Assembly: GCF_916618755.1 (NCBI RefSeq)
Contig: NZ_CAKAKB010000002.1
Span: 248,001-312,000 of the forward strand
DNA length: 64,000 nucleotides
Reading direction: 5' to 3'
DNA from: Actinotalea sp. Marseille-Q4924
Lineage (GTDB): Bacteria; Actinomycetota; Actinomycetes; Actinomycetales; Cellulomonadaceae
Position numbers and translations under genes: made by a program. The notes under the pieces are model-generated. The model was not told the origin of the DNA and ran no database searches. It saw nothing but the letters and a program-made list of their open reading frames with translations. Positions within the stretch are counted from its first letter, which is position 1, and each line of letters starts with the position of its first letter. Positions 8,387-16,622 of this stretch are shown in pieces.

Positions 8387-10006
8387 TCAGTCGCGCCGGA
8401 GCGCGACGCTCGCGGCGTCGTCGGCCGGGTCGTCGTCGGACTCCAGCCCGGCGACCTGGTCGCGGCCCGCGCGCTTCGCCGTGATGAGCGCGATGTCGGC
8501 TGCGACCAGCGGGTTCTCCGTGCTGGCGTCCGGCACCCCGACGCCGATGGACACGGTGACCGTCAGGCCCCGCTCGAGCTCGTCCCACGGGTGGTTCCGG
8601 ATCGCCCGGTGCACGCGCTCGGCGACGGAGCGCGCCCGGCGGTCGTCGTGGGCGGTGAGCACGATGAACTCGTCGCCGCCGTAGCGGACGATGACGTCCT
8701 CGGCGCGGCACTGGGCGCGCAGCACCTGCGCGATCCGGCGCAGCACCTCGTCGCCCACGGCGTGGGAGTATTGGTCGTTGACGGACTTGAAGTTGTCGAC
8801 GTCGATGAACACCACGGACATCGGCCGCGGGCTGGCCTCGAGCGTCGCGACGAGCAGGCGCCGGTTGCCCAGCCCCGTCAGCGGGTCCTGGAGCACGACG
8901 CGTCCCATGCGGTCGGTCTCGGCGGTGAGGCGACGGATGTGGTCGCGGTCCTGCAGCGCGGTGAACCGGCCCTCGCGCTCGCTCCAGAGGCGGGCGAGCG
9001 CGGAGCGGGCCATGTCCCGCCAGATGGCGGTCGCCGGCGTGTGGCCGTGCTCGGCGACGTCGACCTCGGCCAGCGCCTCCAGGCCCATGCCCACCCACGC
9101 CTCGCGGCCGTTCGCGGTCGCGTCGGCGACCGCGGCCCGCAGCAGCTCGCGGGCGCGCGCGAAGTCGCCGTCGGTCGTCGCGGCGTGCGCGGTCACCAGG
9201 CGGTAGAGCTGGGTCTCCAGGAGCTCCCGGCGGTGCTGGAACCGGTCCTTCGCCGCGAGCGCGCGGCCGAGCGCGAGCTCCGGCTCCCCGAGGTTGAGCA
9301 GCGCGAACGCCTCGTAGATCTCGCCCCGCGCGACCATCGCGGGGGAGTCGGTCCTCCAGCCGAGGCGCTGCATGTGCAGCGACCGCTCCAGCGTCGTCAG
9401 GAACTCGACCCGCGCGTCCTCGGTGCGGCCCAGGAGCGCGAGGCTCACGGCCCAGGTGGCGGCGAGCTCGGTGAGCTCGTGCACGACGAGGAGGCGGATC
9501 CAGTCGTCCTCGACGTGCAGCAGCTCGCACAGGCGCTCGTCGGCGTGCTCGAACAGCGTCACGGAGCGCAGCGCCAGGGCGACGGCCATGCTGGCCGAGA
9601 TGTGCCCGTACGAGCCCGACGGCACGGCGCTGACCGCCCAGTCCGCCTCGGCCAGCGCGCCGAGCGCGCGGCTCTGCTGGCCCTCCCGGGTGCTCGCCTC
9701 GGCGACCATGGCCAGGGCCTTCGCGCGCCACACGTGGTCGTCCGGACCGCTGAGCGACAGGATCGTGCGCGCCGCGTCCACGGCGTCGCCGTGGCGACCG
9801 AGCTCCATGAGGGAGATCGACTCGGTGTAGAGCAGGAAGCGCAGCGTGGACATGTCGCCGGCGGCGCGGGCGAGCGGCTGGTACGTGCGACAGGCCGCGA
9901 CGGCGCGCTCGGCGAAGCCGTCGATGTAGTGCTGGTGGGCCTGGTCGGAGAGCTCGTCGAACGGTCCGAACTCGCGGACGGGGACGAGGGTGCCGGCGGT
10001 GGTCAC
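8387..10006 (-). CDS. Diguanylate cyclase with TPR-like helical N-terminus
   Basis: 539 residues from GTG 10006, chosen because AAGGGGG lies about 8 bases upstream; the open frame itself extends further. Residues about 1-370 are all-helical and TPR-like, rich in Ala, Leu and Glu, with no membrane segment. A C-terminal GGDEF domain follows, with an intact GGDEF at 443-447 and a well-conserved DPLTGLGNRR entry. It should make cyclic-di-GMP in the cytoplasm under control of the helical sensor region. It converges on the GGDEF-EAL gene with about 45 bases between stops, and diverges from the coiled-coil gene at 10339. Confidence 0.88.
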   Translation of the reverse strand: MTTAGTLVPVREFGPFDELSDQAHQHYIDGFAERAVAACRTYQPLARAAGDMSTLRFLLYTESISLMELGRHGDAVDAARTILSLSGPDDHVWRAKALAMVAEASTREGQQSRALGALAEADWAVSAVPSGSYGHISASMAVALALRSVTLFEHADERLCELLHVEDDWIRLLVVHELTELAATWAVSLALLGRTEDARVEFLTTLERSLHMQRLGWRTDSPAMVARGEIYEAFALLNLGEPELALGRALAAKDRFQHRRELLETQLYRLVTAHAATTDGDFARARELLRAAVADATANGREAWVGMGLEALAEVDVAEHGHTPATAIWRDMARSALARLWSEREGRFTALQDRDHIRRLTAETDRMGRVVLQDPLTGLGNRRLLVATLEASPRPMSVVFIDVDNFKSVNDQYSHAVGDEVLRRIAQVLRAQCRAEDVIVRYGGDEFIVLTAHDDRRARSVAERVHRAIRNHPWDELERGLTVTVSIGVGVPDASTENPLVAADIALITAKRAGRDQVAGLESDDDPADDAASVALRRD

Positions 10007-10338
10007 GTCGACACCCCCTTGTCTGGTCGTCTCGGGTCGAGTCGTGAGCTCTGCCCGATTGTGAGCGACGCTCGGACCGATGATGACGGCGCGGAGCGGG
10101 TGAAGCGCGCGCTCTCTGCCTACGCGCGGCCGGTGTCCGGGACTGTTCACCCGATTGGTCCACATTGCGGCGTGTGCCCTGGACAGTCCCGTGCCGAGGC
10201 GCCATGGGAGGGCCCGCACCCGACCGGAGCGGCTGCCCGAAGATCACCGCCGACGAACCCGGGTGAAAGGTGCGGCTGTCCGGGTGAACCCGGACATCTG
10301 CCCTGTGATCTGGCGCCCTCTCGTGCCTACCGTCGAGC
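10007..10338. promoter_or_regulatory. Divergent intergenic region with a 20-bp palindrome and TANNNT element
   Basis: 332 bases without a gene separate the two divergent starts. A perfect inverted repeat, TGTCCGGGT-GA-ACCCGGACA, covers 10277-10296, and a related ACCCGGGT lies just upstream at 10257-10264. TACCGT at 10328-10333 precedes ATG 10339 by five bases, the spacing of a leaderless promoter. If transcription starts at that ATG, the palindrome is centred about 52 bases upstream. No regulator can be assigned from sequence. Confidence 0.55.
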
Positions 10339-10905
10339 ATGACACCGGAGAGCCTGGCGGAGAGCATCGAGAAGACCCGCTTCGAGCTGATGCGGGGTCA
10401 GCACTGGTCGGACCTGCGGGCGTCCGAGCGCGAGACGAGGGTCGACCTGGCGCGTCGTGCGCTGGAGGAGTCCGGGGTCGCGGCGCAGCTCGACGCCGTG
10501 CGCCGGCAGGCCGACCGCGTCCCCGACCTCGAGGACCTCGTGTCGCGCCACGAGGCGGAGATCCTCGGGCTGGAGTCGCGCCTCGCGGAGGAGACCGCGG
10601 TGCTCCAGCGACGGCTGGAGAGCGAGCGCTCCGCCCACGCCGCCCAGGTGGCGGACCTGGAGGGGCAGCTCGCGGCCGTGCGGCACCAGCGGGACCGCGC
10701 CGAGGCGCGCGTCGCCGCGACGGAGGCCGTGGTGGCGGGTGTCCGTGACCTGGTCACCGCACCGATCGAGATCGAGCCCGACGACGACGCCGCGGAGCCC
10801 GAGCACGTCGGTCCCGTCACCTCCGTGCCCAACCCCGCGACGGAGGGCGGCGGCCACAACCGGCGGCCGATCTTCCGCATGGCCAGGTCGGCGCCGGCGA
10901 CCTGA
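10339..10905 (+). CDS. Coiled-coil protein of unknown function
   Basis: 188 residues. Residues about 45-140 are a nearly uninterrupted heptad-type coiled coil rich in Glu, Arg, Ala and Leu. A short acidic linker (EPDDDAAEP) and a basic tail (NRRPIFRMARS) follow. No signal peptide, membrane segment or known domain is recognised. The probable leaderless promoter and perfect 20-bp palindrome upstream suggest specific regulation. Two cyclic-di-GMP genes lie on the left and a TetR regulator converges on the right. A structural or scaffold role is possible but not supported directly. Confidence 0.7.
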   Translation: MTPESLAESIEKTRFELMRGQHWSDLRASERETRVDLARRALEESGVAAQLDAVRRQADRVPDLEDLVSRHEAEILGLESRLAEETAVLQRRLESERSAHAAQVADLEGQLAAVRHQRDRAEARVAATEAVVAGVRDLVTAPIEIEPDDDAAEPEHVGPVTSVPNPATEGGGHNRRPIFRMARSAPAT

Positions 10906-10951
10906 GCGGCCGCGCTCGTCGTCGGGCGGACAGGCCCGACGACCCCGAGCC

Positions 10952-11890
10952 TCAGTCGTGCCGGTAGTCCGGGTCCGGCTCGGTGAACGCGTCGATGATG
11001 CCGAGGATCGCGATCGCCGCGGTGCTCCACCGGTCACCGGTCCCGCGCGGTCCCTCGACGAGCTCGCCGATCGTGGGGCGCAGCGCTCCCCAGTCGACGG
11101 TGGGCTCCTCGGGCGGGGCGTCCGTCGACGGAGCAGCGGCGGCGTCGCCGTTCGAGCGGGCGGTGCGCGCCGTCGTCGGCGGCTCGGGCTCCGGCTCGCG
11201 CGCGACCGGCTCGTAGATCTCCGAGCGCAGCGCGAGACCCTCGACGACGGCGGAGCACGCCAGGGCGAGGGACTCCCAGCCGGCGTCGGGGCGGCGCAGG
11301 CGGATGCCGACGCGGCGCGCGATCTCGGCGTAGTAGGCGCCCATCTCGGCGGCGAACTCCCGCTCGGCCTCGTACATGCGCGCGGTGATGGCGGCGCGCA
11401 CCCGCGACTGGTGCAGCGCGGGGAGCGAGGCGAGCAGCGCGAAGTAGGTGCGCCACGCCCGCGAGGCCGCGAACGACAGGTAGCTGTGGTCGACGGCCCG
11501 GCTGACGATGTCCTCGAGGGCGGCCCGACGCTGCTCGGCGGTGTCCATCCGGTCGGTGAGCTCGTCGAGACGCGCGAGGGCGACGTCCACCGCCTCGTGG
11601 TCGACCTGGGCGTGCAGGACGTTCGCGCCGCGGGGGTCGACGGCGGAGACGAGCAGGTCCGCGGCGTAGTCGGCCTTCGCGGTCCAGATGCGCCACACGG
11701 ACGAGCGCGGCACCTCCGCCGCGGCGATGAGGTCCTCCATGCGGATGTCGTCGAGGCCGACGGCGAGGCCGCGCTCGCGGATCACCTGGTGGCCCTGGTC
11801 GAGCATGCGCCGACGCACCTCCCGGGCGGCGAGCCGACCGGGCGGGCGGGGGCGCAGGGTCGCCGTCGCCCTGGGGCTCCAGTCGGTCAC
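10952..11890 (-). CDS. TetR/AcrR-family transcriptional regulator
   Basis: 312 residues, longer than the usual 190-220. A TetR-type DNA-binding region sits at about 22-75 (Arg-rich REVRRRMLDQG, then EDLIAAAEVPRSSVWRIW, where the recognition helix is expected). The C-terminal region is helical, with a low-complexity acidic/Ala stretch at about 235-275 that accounts for the extra length. TetR proteins are dimeric ligand-responsive repressors. No obvious target gene is adjacent: the coiled-coil gene converges on it and the upstream phosphatase gene runs in the same direction about 190 bases away. Ligand and regulon are unknown. Confidence 0.8.
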   Translation of the reverse strand: MTDWSPRATATLRPRPPGRLAAREVRRRMLDQGHQVIRERGLAVGLDDIRMEDLIAAAEVPRSSVWRIWTAKADYAADLLVSAVDPRGANVLHAQVDHEAVDVALARLDELTDRMDTAEQRRAALEDIVSRAVDHSYLSFAASRAWRTYFALLASLPALHQSRVRAAITARMYEAEREFAAEMGAYYAEIARRVGIRLRRPDAGWESLALACSAVVEGLALRSEIYEPVAREPEPEPPTTARTARSNGDAAAAPSTDAPPEEPTVDWGALRPTIGELVEGPRGTGDRWSTAAIAILGIIDAFTEPDPDYRHD

Positions 11891-12081
11891 CGGACCCGCT
11901 TCCCACTGTGCGTCATTCCGCTGAGAGTACGGCCTCGCCGGTCGCCGGACGCGTCAAGGGCCGCGACGCGCGGGCCGTCGGTCGCGGCGTCACGGTTCCG
12001 GTTCGTGTGACTCAGGTGACCGAGATCATAACGGACAACGAGACTCCAAGTGCGAACGACCTGTCGCGCGCCCCGCGGTGC

Positions 12082-12675
12082 TCAGCCCCGGACGACGGCG
12101 ACGATCGCCTCGACCGCCGGGGCCATCTGGTCGAACGACCGCGCGTAGGCGGACTCGTCGTAGCCCCAGGGGTCGACGACGTCGTCGTCCTCGGGCCGGG
12201 CACGGTGCAGGCCGCGCTGGGCGGCGGCGAGCGGGACGAGCGCGGCGAGGCGCTCGGTTGGGGACCCCGGGGGCAGGGCGTGCGGCCCGACGGCCGTGGC
12301 CAGCCGCGCGAGCTCGCGGAGCGTGAACGTCCGGCGCACGGCAGAGGGTGCGAGCTCGACGAGCGCCGAGCGGTGCCGCCGGGTGAGGGGCAGCACGAGG
12401 TCGGCGTCGCGGACCATCTGCTCGGTCACCTGGCGTGCCGCGAACCCGTCGTGGACCACGCCGGCGGCGTCGAGCCGGGTGGCCATGAGGGGCGCGACCG
12501 GCGCCCCGACGACGGCGCCCACGCCCGCGCTCTCGACCCGCACGCCCGAGTCCGGCCCGAGGCCGGCGGCGAGCAGCCGCTCGACGGCGGGGGAGCGGCA
12601 GATGTTGCCCGTGCACACGGTGAGGACGGTAAACGGGCGCGCCGGCACCTCGGGACGGGACGGCGGGTAGGACAC
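12082..12675 (-). CDS. Low-molecular-weight protein-tyrosine phosphatase
   Basis: 197 residues. The catalytic P-loop CTGNICRS is at 21-28 (Cys21 nucleophile, Arg27), matching C-X5-R-S, and the acid/base loop appears as VVDPWGY near residue 165. The length fits the LMW-PTP family with a short N-terminal extension. Actinobacterial homologues act on tyrosine phosphate and some modulate polysaccharide export. No tyrosine kinase or polysaccharide gene is nearby. The nearest gene downstream is the TetR regulator, same strand. It lies next to the rearranged SDR/EAL remnant region. Confidence 0.9.
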   Translation of the reverse strand: MSYPPSRPEVPARPFTVLTVCTGNICRSPAVERLLAAGLGPDSGVRVESAGVGAVVGAPVAPLMATRLDAAGVVHDGFAARQVTEQMVRDADLVLPLTRRHRSALVELAPSAVRRTFTLRELARLATAVGPHALPPGSPTERLAALVPLAAAQRGLHRARPEDDDVVDPWGYDESAYARSFDQMAPAVEAIVAVVRG

Positions 12676-12739
12676 ATGGCCTCCAGGTGCTGTCGGACGT
12701 CGCCAGTCTGGTCCATCGCAGGGTCACGGAAGGCTCACG

Positions 12740-13100
12740 ATCGGGGAGACACTGTGTCCCACGTGCGGAGTGGGCACCGGTCGTGGGTCAGGATCGTCGG
12801 TCATCGGCGTTGCGATCTCACCCGCGGCCACGGCGTTCACCGTGATGCCGTGCTCCGCCAGCTCCAGCGCCGCCACCTTCACCAGGAGGCCCAGGCCGCC
12901 CTTCGCGGCGCCGTACGGCGCGGCCCCGACGGGCGGCGCCTGCTCGTAGACGCTCGTAATTGCGACCACGCGCCCGCCGCGGCCGCCGGAGACCATGTGC
13001 CGGGCGCCGCCTGAAGGCAGCAGAACGCGCCGTCGAGGTCGACGGTGACCGTGTCCCGCACATGGGTCGAGCCATCTCGTCCACCACGCGCGTGGCGCGC
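12740..13100 (-). pseudogene. SDR-family oxidoreductase remnant, middle and C-terminal part
   Basis: On the minus strand several frames give successive pieces of a short-chain dehydrogenase: VVDEMARP, then DTVTVDLDGAFCCLQAA (conserved middle region), then VVAITSVYEQAPP, PYGAAKGGLG (the YxxxK active site) and ELAEHGITVNAVAAGEIATP. At least two frameshifts separate these pieces, near 13070 and 13010. The cofactor-binding N-terminus is missing from this strand; a matching piece lies head-to-head on the plus strand from about 13106. The gene is therefore dead. Order and family features are clear; exact lesion positions are approximate. Confidence 0.75.
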
Positions 13101-13105
13101 TGAAT

Positions 13106-13265
13106 CGGCAGGGGCCGTGGCAGTCCGGCTCGCCGGCCCCGGGCGGCACGTCGGCGTGACCTGGCACGAGAACGAGCAGGGAGCCCGCGGCACCGCCGCC
13201 GAGGTGGAGGCGGCGGGCGCCGACCTGTGTCACGTCCGCCGGCCTGGACCTGCGCGACCCGCTCC
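13106..13265 (+). pseudogene. SDR-family remnant, N-terminal part, inverted relative to the rest
   Basis: The plus strand encodes GAVAVRLAG...HVGVTWHENEQG, then GTAAEVEAAGAD, and after one frameshift LDLRDPLRESA. In short-chain dehydrogenases this is the stretch just after the TGxxxGIG loop up to the beta-3/beta-4 region. It precedes in sequence order what is found on the minus strand at 12740-13100. The simplest reading is that one SDR gene was broken and its 5' portion inverted in place. The Rossmann glycine loop itself is absent. Confidence 0.65.
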
Positions 13266-13639
13266 GCGAGTCCGCGCCGGTGCTGCACGGCAACGAGGCG
13301 TCGGAGGCGATCGTGCGGTCCGTGGTGGAGCTGAGCCAGCGGCTCGGCCTGTCCGTCGTGGCGGAGGGGATCGAGGACGACGCGACCCTCCTGACGCTGC
13401 GCGACATGCGCTGCGACCTCGCGCAGGGGTACGGGATCGCCCGCCCGGTCCCGCCGGAGCGGCTCAGCGCGGTGACGCAGGAGATCCGTGAGCCCCTGCC
13501 GTCCCGGCTGGGTGCCCGGCCGGCACGGCCGGCCCCGGCGGCGCAGGTGCCGCAGCCCGCCCCGTCCTGGGCAGTCCCGCACGGCGCGCGACGCACGCGT
13601 CCGAACGGCGGGAACCAGCCCTCTACCGGAGGGCGCTGA
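13266..13639 (+). pseudogene. EAL-domain C-terminal fragment
   Basis: The frame reads LHGNEASEAIVRSVVELSQR, then LGLSVVAEGIEDD, LLTLRDMRCDLAQGYGIARP and a Pro/Ala-rich tail to a stop at 13639. This is the last third of an EAL phosphodiesterase domain (the AEGVE and QGY.ARP motifs). The catalytic EAL and DDFGTG segments are missing, and the preceding bases are SDR remnant. No start with a ribosome-binding site exists, so it is a truncated leftover, probably joined to the SDR piece by the same rearrangement. The por operon starts about 75 bases downstream. Confidence 0.7.
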
Positions 13640-13712
13640 CCAGGCGCGGGGACGTTCGTCCCGCGCATCACCGCACCTCGGCGGGATAAACACGGTGGTG
13701 AGGTGGTGCGCA

Positions 13713-14351
13713 GTGTTCCGAGTACGGATCCATGGACGCGGCGGCCAGGGGGTCGTGACCGCCGCCGAGCTGTTGTCCGAGGCCGCGTTCCGGCAGGGCC
13801 GGTACGCCCAGGCCTTCCCCTTCTTCGGCTCCGAGCGGACCGGCGCGCCCGTCGTGTCCTTCTGCCGCATCGCCGACGAGCCCATCCGCGCCCACGACCC
13901 CGTCACCACGCCGGACGCCGTGATCGTCCAGGACGTCACGCTCCTCGGCCACGTCGACGTGCTCGCCGGCCTGCGCCCCGACGGCTTCGTGCTGCTCGAC
14001 AGCCCGCGCCGGCCCGCCGACCTCGGCCTGCACGGCGCACCACCGCCGGACCGCACCGTCGTCGTGCCCGTCCCGGCGACCGCCATCGCGCGGCACCACC
14101 TCGGTCGGCCCCTGCCGAACACGCCGCTGCTCGGGGCGTTCGCCGCCGTCACCGGCCTGGTGAGCCTCGACGCCGTCGTCGCCGCGCTGCTGGAGCGGTT
14201 CCCCGGCGTCGTCGGCCAGCGCAACGCCGAGGCGGCCCGCGCCGCCTACTGGCTCGTCCTCGGACCGGACACGGCCGAAGCGGCCCCGCCGGCGGAGCGG
14301 GAGGGCGCCACCCTCGAGACGGCGGAGGTGCCGCGTGCTGCAGCAGGTTGA
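13713..14351 (+). CDS. porG: 2-oxoacid:ferredoxin oxidoreductase, gamma subunit
   Basis: 212 residues. It starts MFRVRIHGRGGQGVVTAAELL, the glycine-rich entry of the POR/KOR gamma domain, and continues with PFFGSERTGAPV, typical of pyruvate:ferredoxin oxidoreductase gamma chains. GTG 13713 is chosen because the family begins right before this motif and a GGTGAGG-like site lies 9 bases upstream. The gamma subunit is needed for assembly and activity of the enzyme that converts a 2-oxoacid and CoA to acyl-CoA with reduction of ferredoxin. Its 3' end overlaps the alpha-subunit start by 17 bases. First gene of a four-gene operon. Confidence 0.9.
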   Translation: MFRVRIHGRGGQGVVTAAELLSEAAFRQGRYAQAFPFFGSERTGAPVVSFCRIADEPIRAHDPVTTPDAVIVQDVTLLGHVDVLAGLRPDGFVLLDSPRRPADLGLHGAPPPDRTVVVPVPATAIARHHLGRPLPNTPLLGAFAAVTGLVSLDAVVAALLERFPGVVGQRNAEAARAAYWLVLGPDTAEAAPPAEREGATLETAEVPRAAAG

Positions 14352-15555
14352 GGGTTCCAAGGCCGTCGCCGCGGCCGTCGCCGCGTGCCGGCCGCAGGTC
14401 GTGTGTGCCTATCCGATCTCGCCGCAGACGCACATCGTCGAGCAGATCTCCCGCCTGGTGAAGTCGGGTCAGCTGCACTGCGAGTACCTCAACGTGGACT
14501 GCGAGACGTCGGCGCTGTCGGGACTCATCGGCGCGAGCGCGGTGGGGGCGCGCACCTACACCGCGACGTCGAGCCAGGGCCTGCTCCACATGGCGGAAGC
14601 GGTCTTCAACGTCGCCGGGCTGGGCCTGCCCATCGTCATGACCGTCGCGAACCGCGCCCTCGGCGCACCCATCAACATCTGGAACGACCACTCCGACTCC
14701 ATGTCGCAGCGCGACTCCGGCTGGGTCCAGCTGCACGCGTCCTCCAACCAGGCCGCCGCGGACCTGCACGTCCTGGCGTTCCGGCTGGCCGAGACGGCCT
14801 CCCTGCCGGTCATGGTCTGCATGGACGGGTTCGTGCTCACGCACGCCGTGGAGCGGGTCGACGTGCCCGACGCCGCCGCGGTCGACGCATACCTGCCGCC
14901 GTTCGCCCCGCACGAGCGCCTCGACCCGGACGACCCCGTCTCCATCGGCGCCATGGTCGGCCCCGAGGCGTTCACCGAGGTCCGCTACGTCGCCCACCGC
15001 CGCCACCAGCGCGTGCCGGAGGTGCTGCCCGCGCTGTCCGACGAGCTCGCCCACGTGCTCGGGCGGCCGGTGCCCGGGCTGCTCGAGCCGTACCGCCTCG
15101 AGGACGCGGACACCGTCGTCGTCGCGCTCGGGTCCGTCGTCGGCACGCTGCAGGACGTCGTCGACGCCGCGCGCACGGCCGGGCGCCGCGTCGGCGTCCT
15201 CGGCCTCACGCTGTACCGGCCGTTCCCGGCCGACGCCGTGCGGGACGCCCTCGCCGGGGCGAGCCGCGTCGTCGTCGTCGAGCGCGCCTTCCAGACCGGG
15301 GTGGGGGGCATCGTCACCGACGACCTGCGCCGCAGCCTCGCGCCCACCGTCCCCGCGCTGCACACCGTCGTCGCGGGCCTGGGCGGACGGCCGGTCACCC
15401 GGGCGTCGCTGCAGGCCGTCGTGGAGCGCGCCGTCGTCGGGGACCTGCCCGACCTGACGTTCCTCGACCTCGACGACGCGCTGCTCGCCCGGGAGGGCGC
15501 GCTCGCGACCGTCGAGCGGATCGGGGTCCCGGCCGCAGCGGAGGTGGCGCCATGA
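14335..15555 (+). CDS. porA: 2-oxoacid:ferredoxin oxidoreductase, alpha subunit
   Basis: 406 residues, the usual length for a separate alpha chain. The N-terminus has YPISPQTHIVE and NVDCETSALSGLIGASAVGA, followed by TYTATSSQGLLHM and ANRALGAPINIWNDHSD, all diagnostic of PorA. Domain II follows with VVALGSVVGT and GLTLYRPFP. The pattern (SSQGLLHMAE, WNDHSDSM) fits pyruvate or closely related oxoacids, but substrate cannot be fixed by eye. GTG 14335 lies inside porG, and the stop overlaps the porB ATG (ATGA), so translation is coupled through the operon. Confidence 0.92.
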   Translation: MLQQVEGSKAVAAAVAACRPQVVCAYPISPQTHIVEQISRLVKSGQLHCEYLNVDCETSALSGLIGASAVGARTYTATSSQGLLHMAEAVFNVAGLGLPIVMTVANRALGAPINIWNDHSDSMSQRDSGWVQLHASSNQAAADLHVLAFRLAETASLPVMVCMDGFVLTHAVERVDVPDAAAVDAYLPPFAPHERLDPDDPVSIGAMVGPEAFTEVRYVAHRRHQRVPEVLPALSDELAHVLGRPVPGLLEPYRLEDADTVVVALGSVVGTLQDVVDAARTAGRRVGVLGLTLYRPFPADAVRDALAGASRVVVVERAFQTGVGGIVTDDLRRSLAPTVPALHTVVAGLGGRPVTRASLQAVVERAVVGDLPDLTFLDLDDALLAREGALATVERIGVPAAAEVAP

Positions 15556-16622
15556 CGACGACCGAGCTGGGCATGCCCGTGAAGTACTACCAGGTGGGCA
15601 GCTGGGCCGTCGGCAACCGGCTCCTGGACCCCGAGCGGCGCAGCGGCCAGTCCCGCCTGGACCGCAGCAACGCGCTGACGTCCGGCCACCGCGCGTGCCG
15701 CGGCTGCGGCGAGGCGCTCGGCGCCCGGTACGTGCTCGACGCCGCGATGCGCGCCACCGACGGCCGCATGGTCACCGTCAACGCCACCGGCTGCCTGGAG
15801 GTCTTCTCCACCCCGTACCCGGAGACGAGCTGGCGCGTGCCGTGGCTGCACTCGCTGTTCGGCAACGCCCCCGCGGTCGCGTCCGGCGTCGCCGCCGGCC
15901 TGCGGGCTCTCGGGCGCGACGACGTGCGGGTCGTGGCGCAGGGCGGCGACGGCGGGACCGTCGACATCGGCATGGGCGCGCTGTCCGGCATGTTCGAGCG
16001 CGACGACGACGTCCTGTACGTCTGCTACGACAACGGCGGGTACATGAACACCGGCGTGCAGCGCTCCGGCGCGACGCCGCCGGCCGCCCGCACGGCGACG
16101 ACGCAGGTCGTCGGCCCGGAGCCCGGGAACGTCTTCGGCCAGGGCAAGGACATGGCGCGCATCGCGATCGCGCACGACGTCCGGTACGTCGCAACCGCCT
16201 CCATCGCCGACCTGCGCGACCTGGAGGAGAAGGTCACCCGCGCCATGTCCTTCCACGGCGCGCGGTACCTGCACGTGCTCGTGCCGTGCCCGCTGGGGTG
16301 GGGGACCGAGTCCGCCGCCACCGTGCGGACCGCGCGGCTGGCCGTGGAGAGCGGCTTCTTCCCCGTCATCGAGGCGGTCGAGGGCGAGGTCACGGCCGTG
16401 CGGCGGATCCGCCGGCGCGTCCCCGTCGAGGAGTACCTCGTCGACCAGGGCCGCTTCGCGCACCTGTTCAAGCCCGTCCGCCGGCAGGAGGTCATCGACC
16501 ACCTGCAGGCGATCGCGGACCGCAACATCGCCCGCTACGGACTCCTCGAGCCCGTCGCGGCGCTGCCGTCGTCCGCCTCGTCGGCCCCCGCCGCCCCACC
16601 CGTCAGGCCGGAGGTGCCGTGA
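15552..16622 (+). CDS. porB: 2-oxoacid:ferredoxin oxidoreductase, beta subunit (TPP-binding)
   Basis: 356 residues. HRACRGCGEALG gives the first CxxC, NATGCLEVFSTPYPETSW the third cysteine, and a later Cys (about 227, in HVLVPCPLGWGT) the fourth ligand of the proximal [4Fe-4S] cluster. The thiamine-diphosphate motif is GGDGGTVDIGMGAL...YDNGGYMNTG. These are textbook PorB features. The C-terminus has an Ala/Pro-rich tail. The start overlaps porA by four bases and the stop overlaps the next ATG by one (TGATG). Together with porG and porA it should form the catalytic core. Confidence 0.93.
   Translation: MTTTELGMPVKYYQVGSWAVGNRLLDPERRSGQSRLDRSNALTSGHRACRGCGEALGARYVLDAAMRATDGRMVTVNATGCLEVFSTPYPETSWRVPWLHSLFGNAPAVASGVAAGLRALGRDDVRVVAQGGDGGTVDIGMGALSGMFERDDDVLYVCYDNGGYMNTGVQRSGATPPAARTATTQVVGPEPGNVFGQGKDMARIAIAHDVRYVATASIADLRDLEEKVTRAMSFHGARYLHVLVPCPLGWGTESAATVRTARLAVESGFFPVIEAVEGEVTAVRRIRRRVPVEEYLVDQGRFAHLFKPVRRQEVIDHLQAIADRNIARYGLLEPVAALPSSASSAPAAPPVRPEVP

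Noticed and set aside
12005-12030. GTGAC repeats upstream of the TetR gene as a CRP-like or TetR operator
   Set aside because: The arms are direct rather than inverted and spacing does not match a known site.
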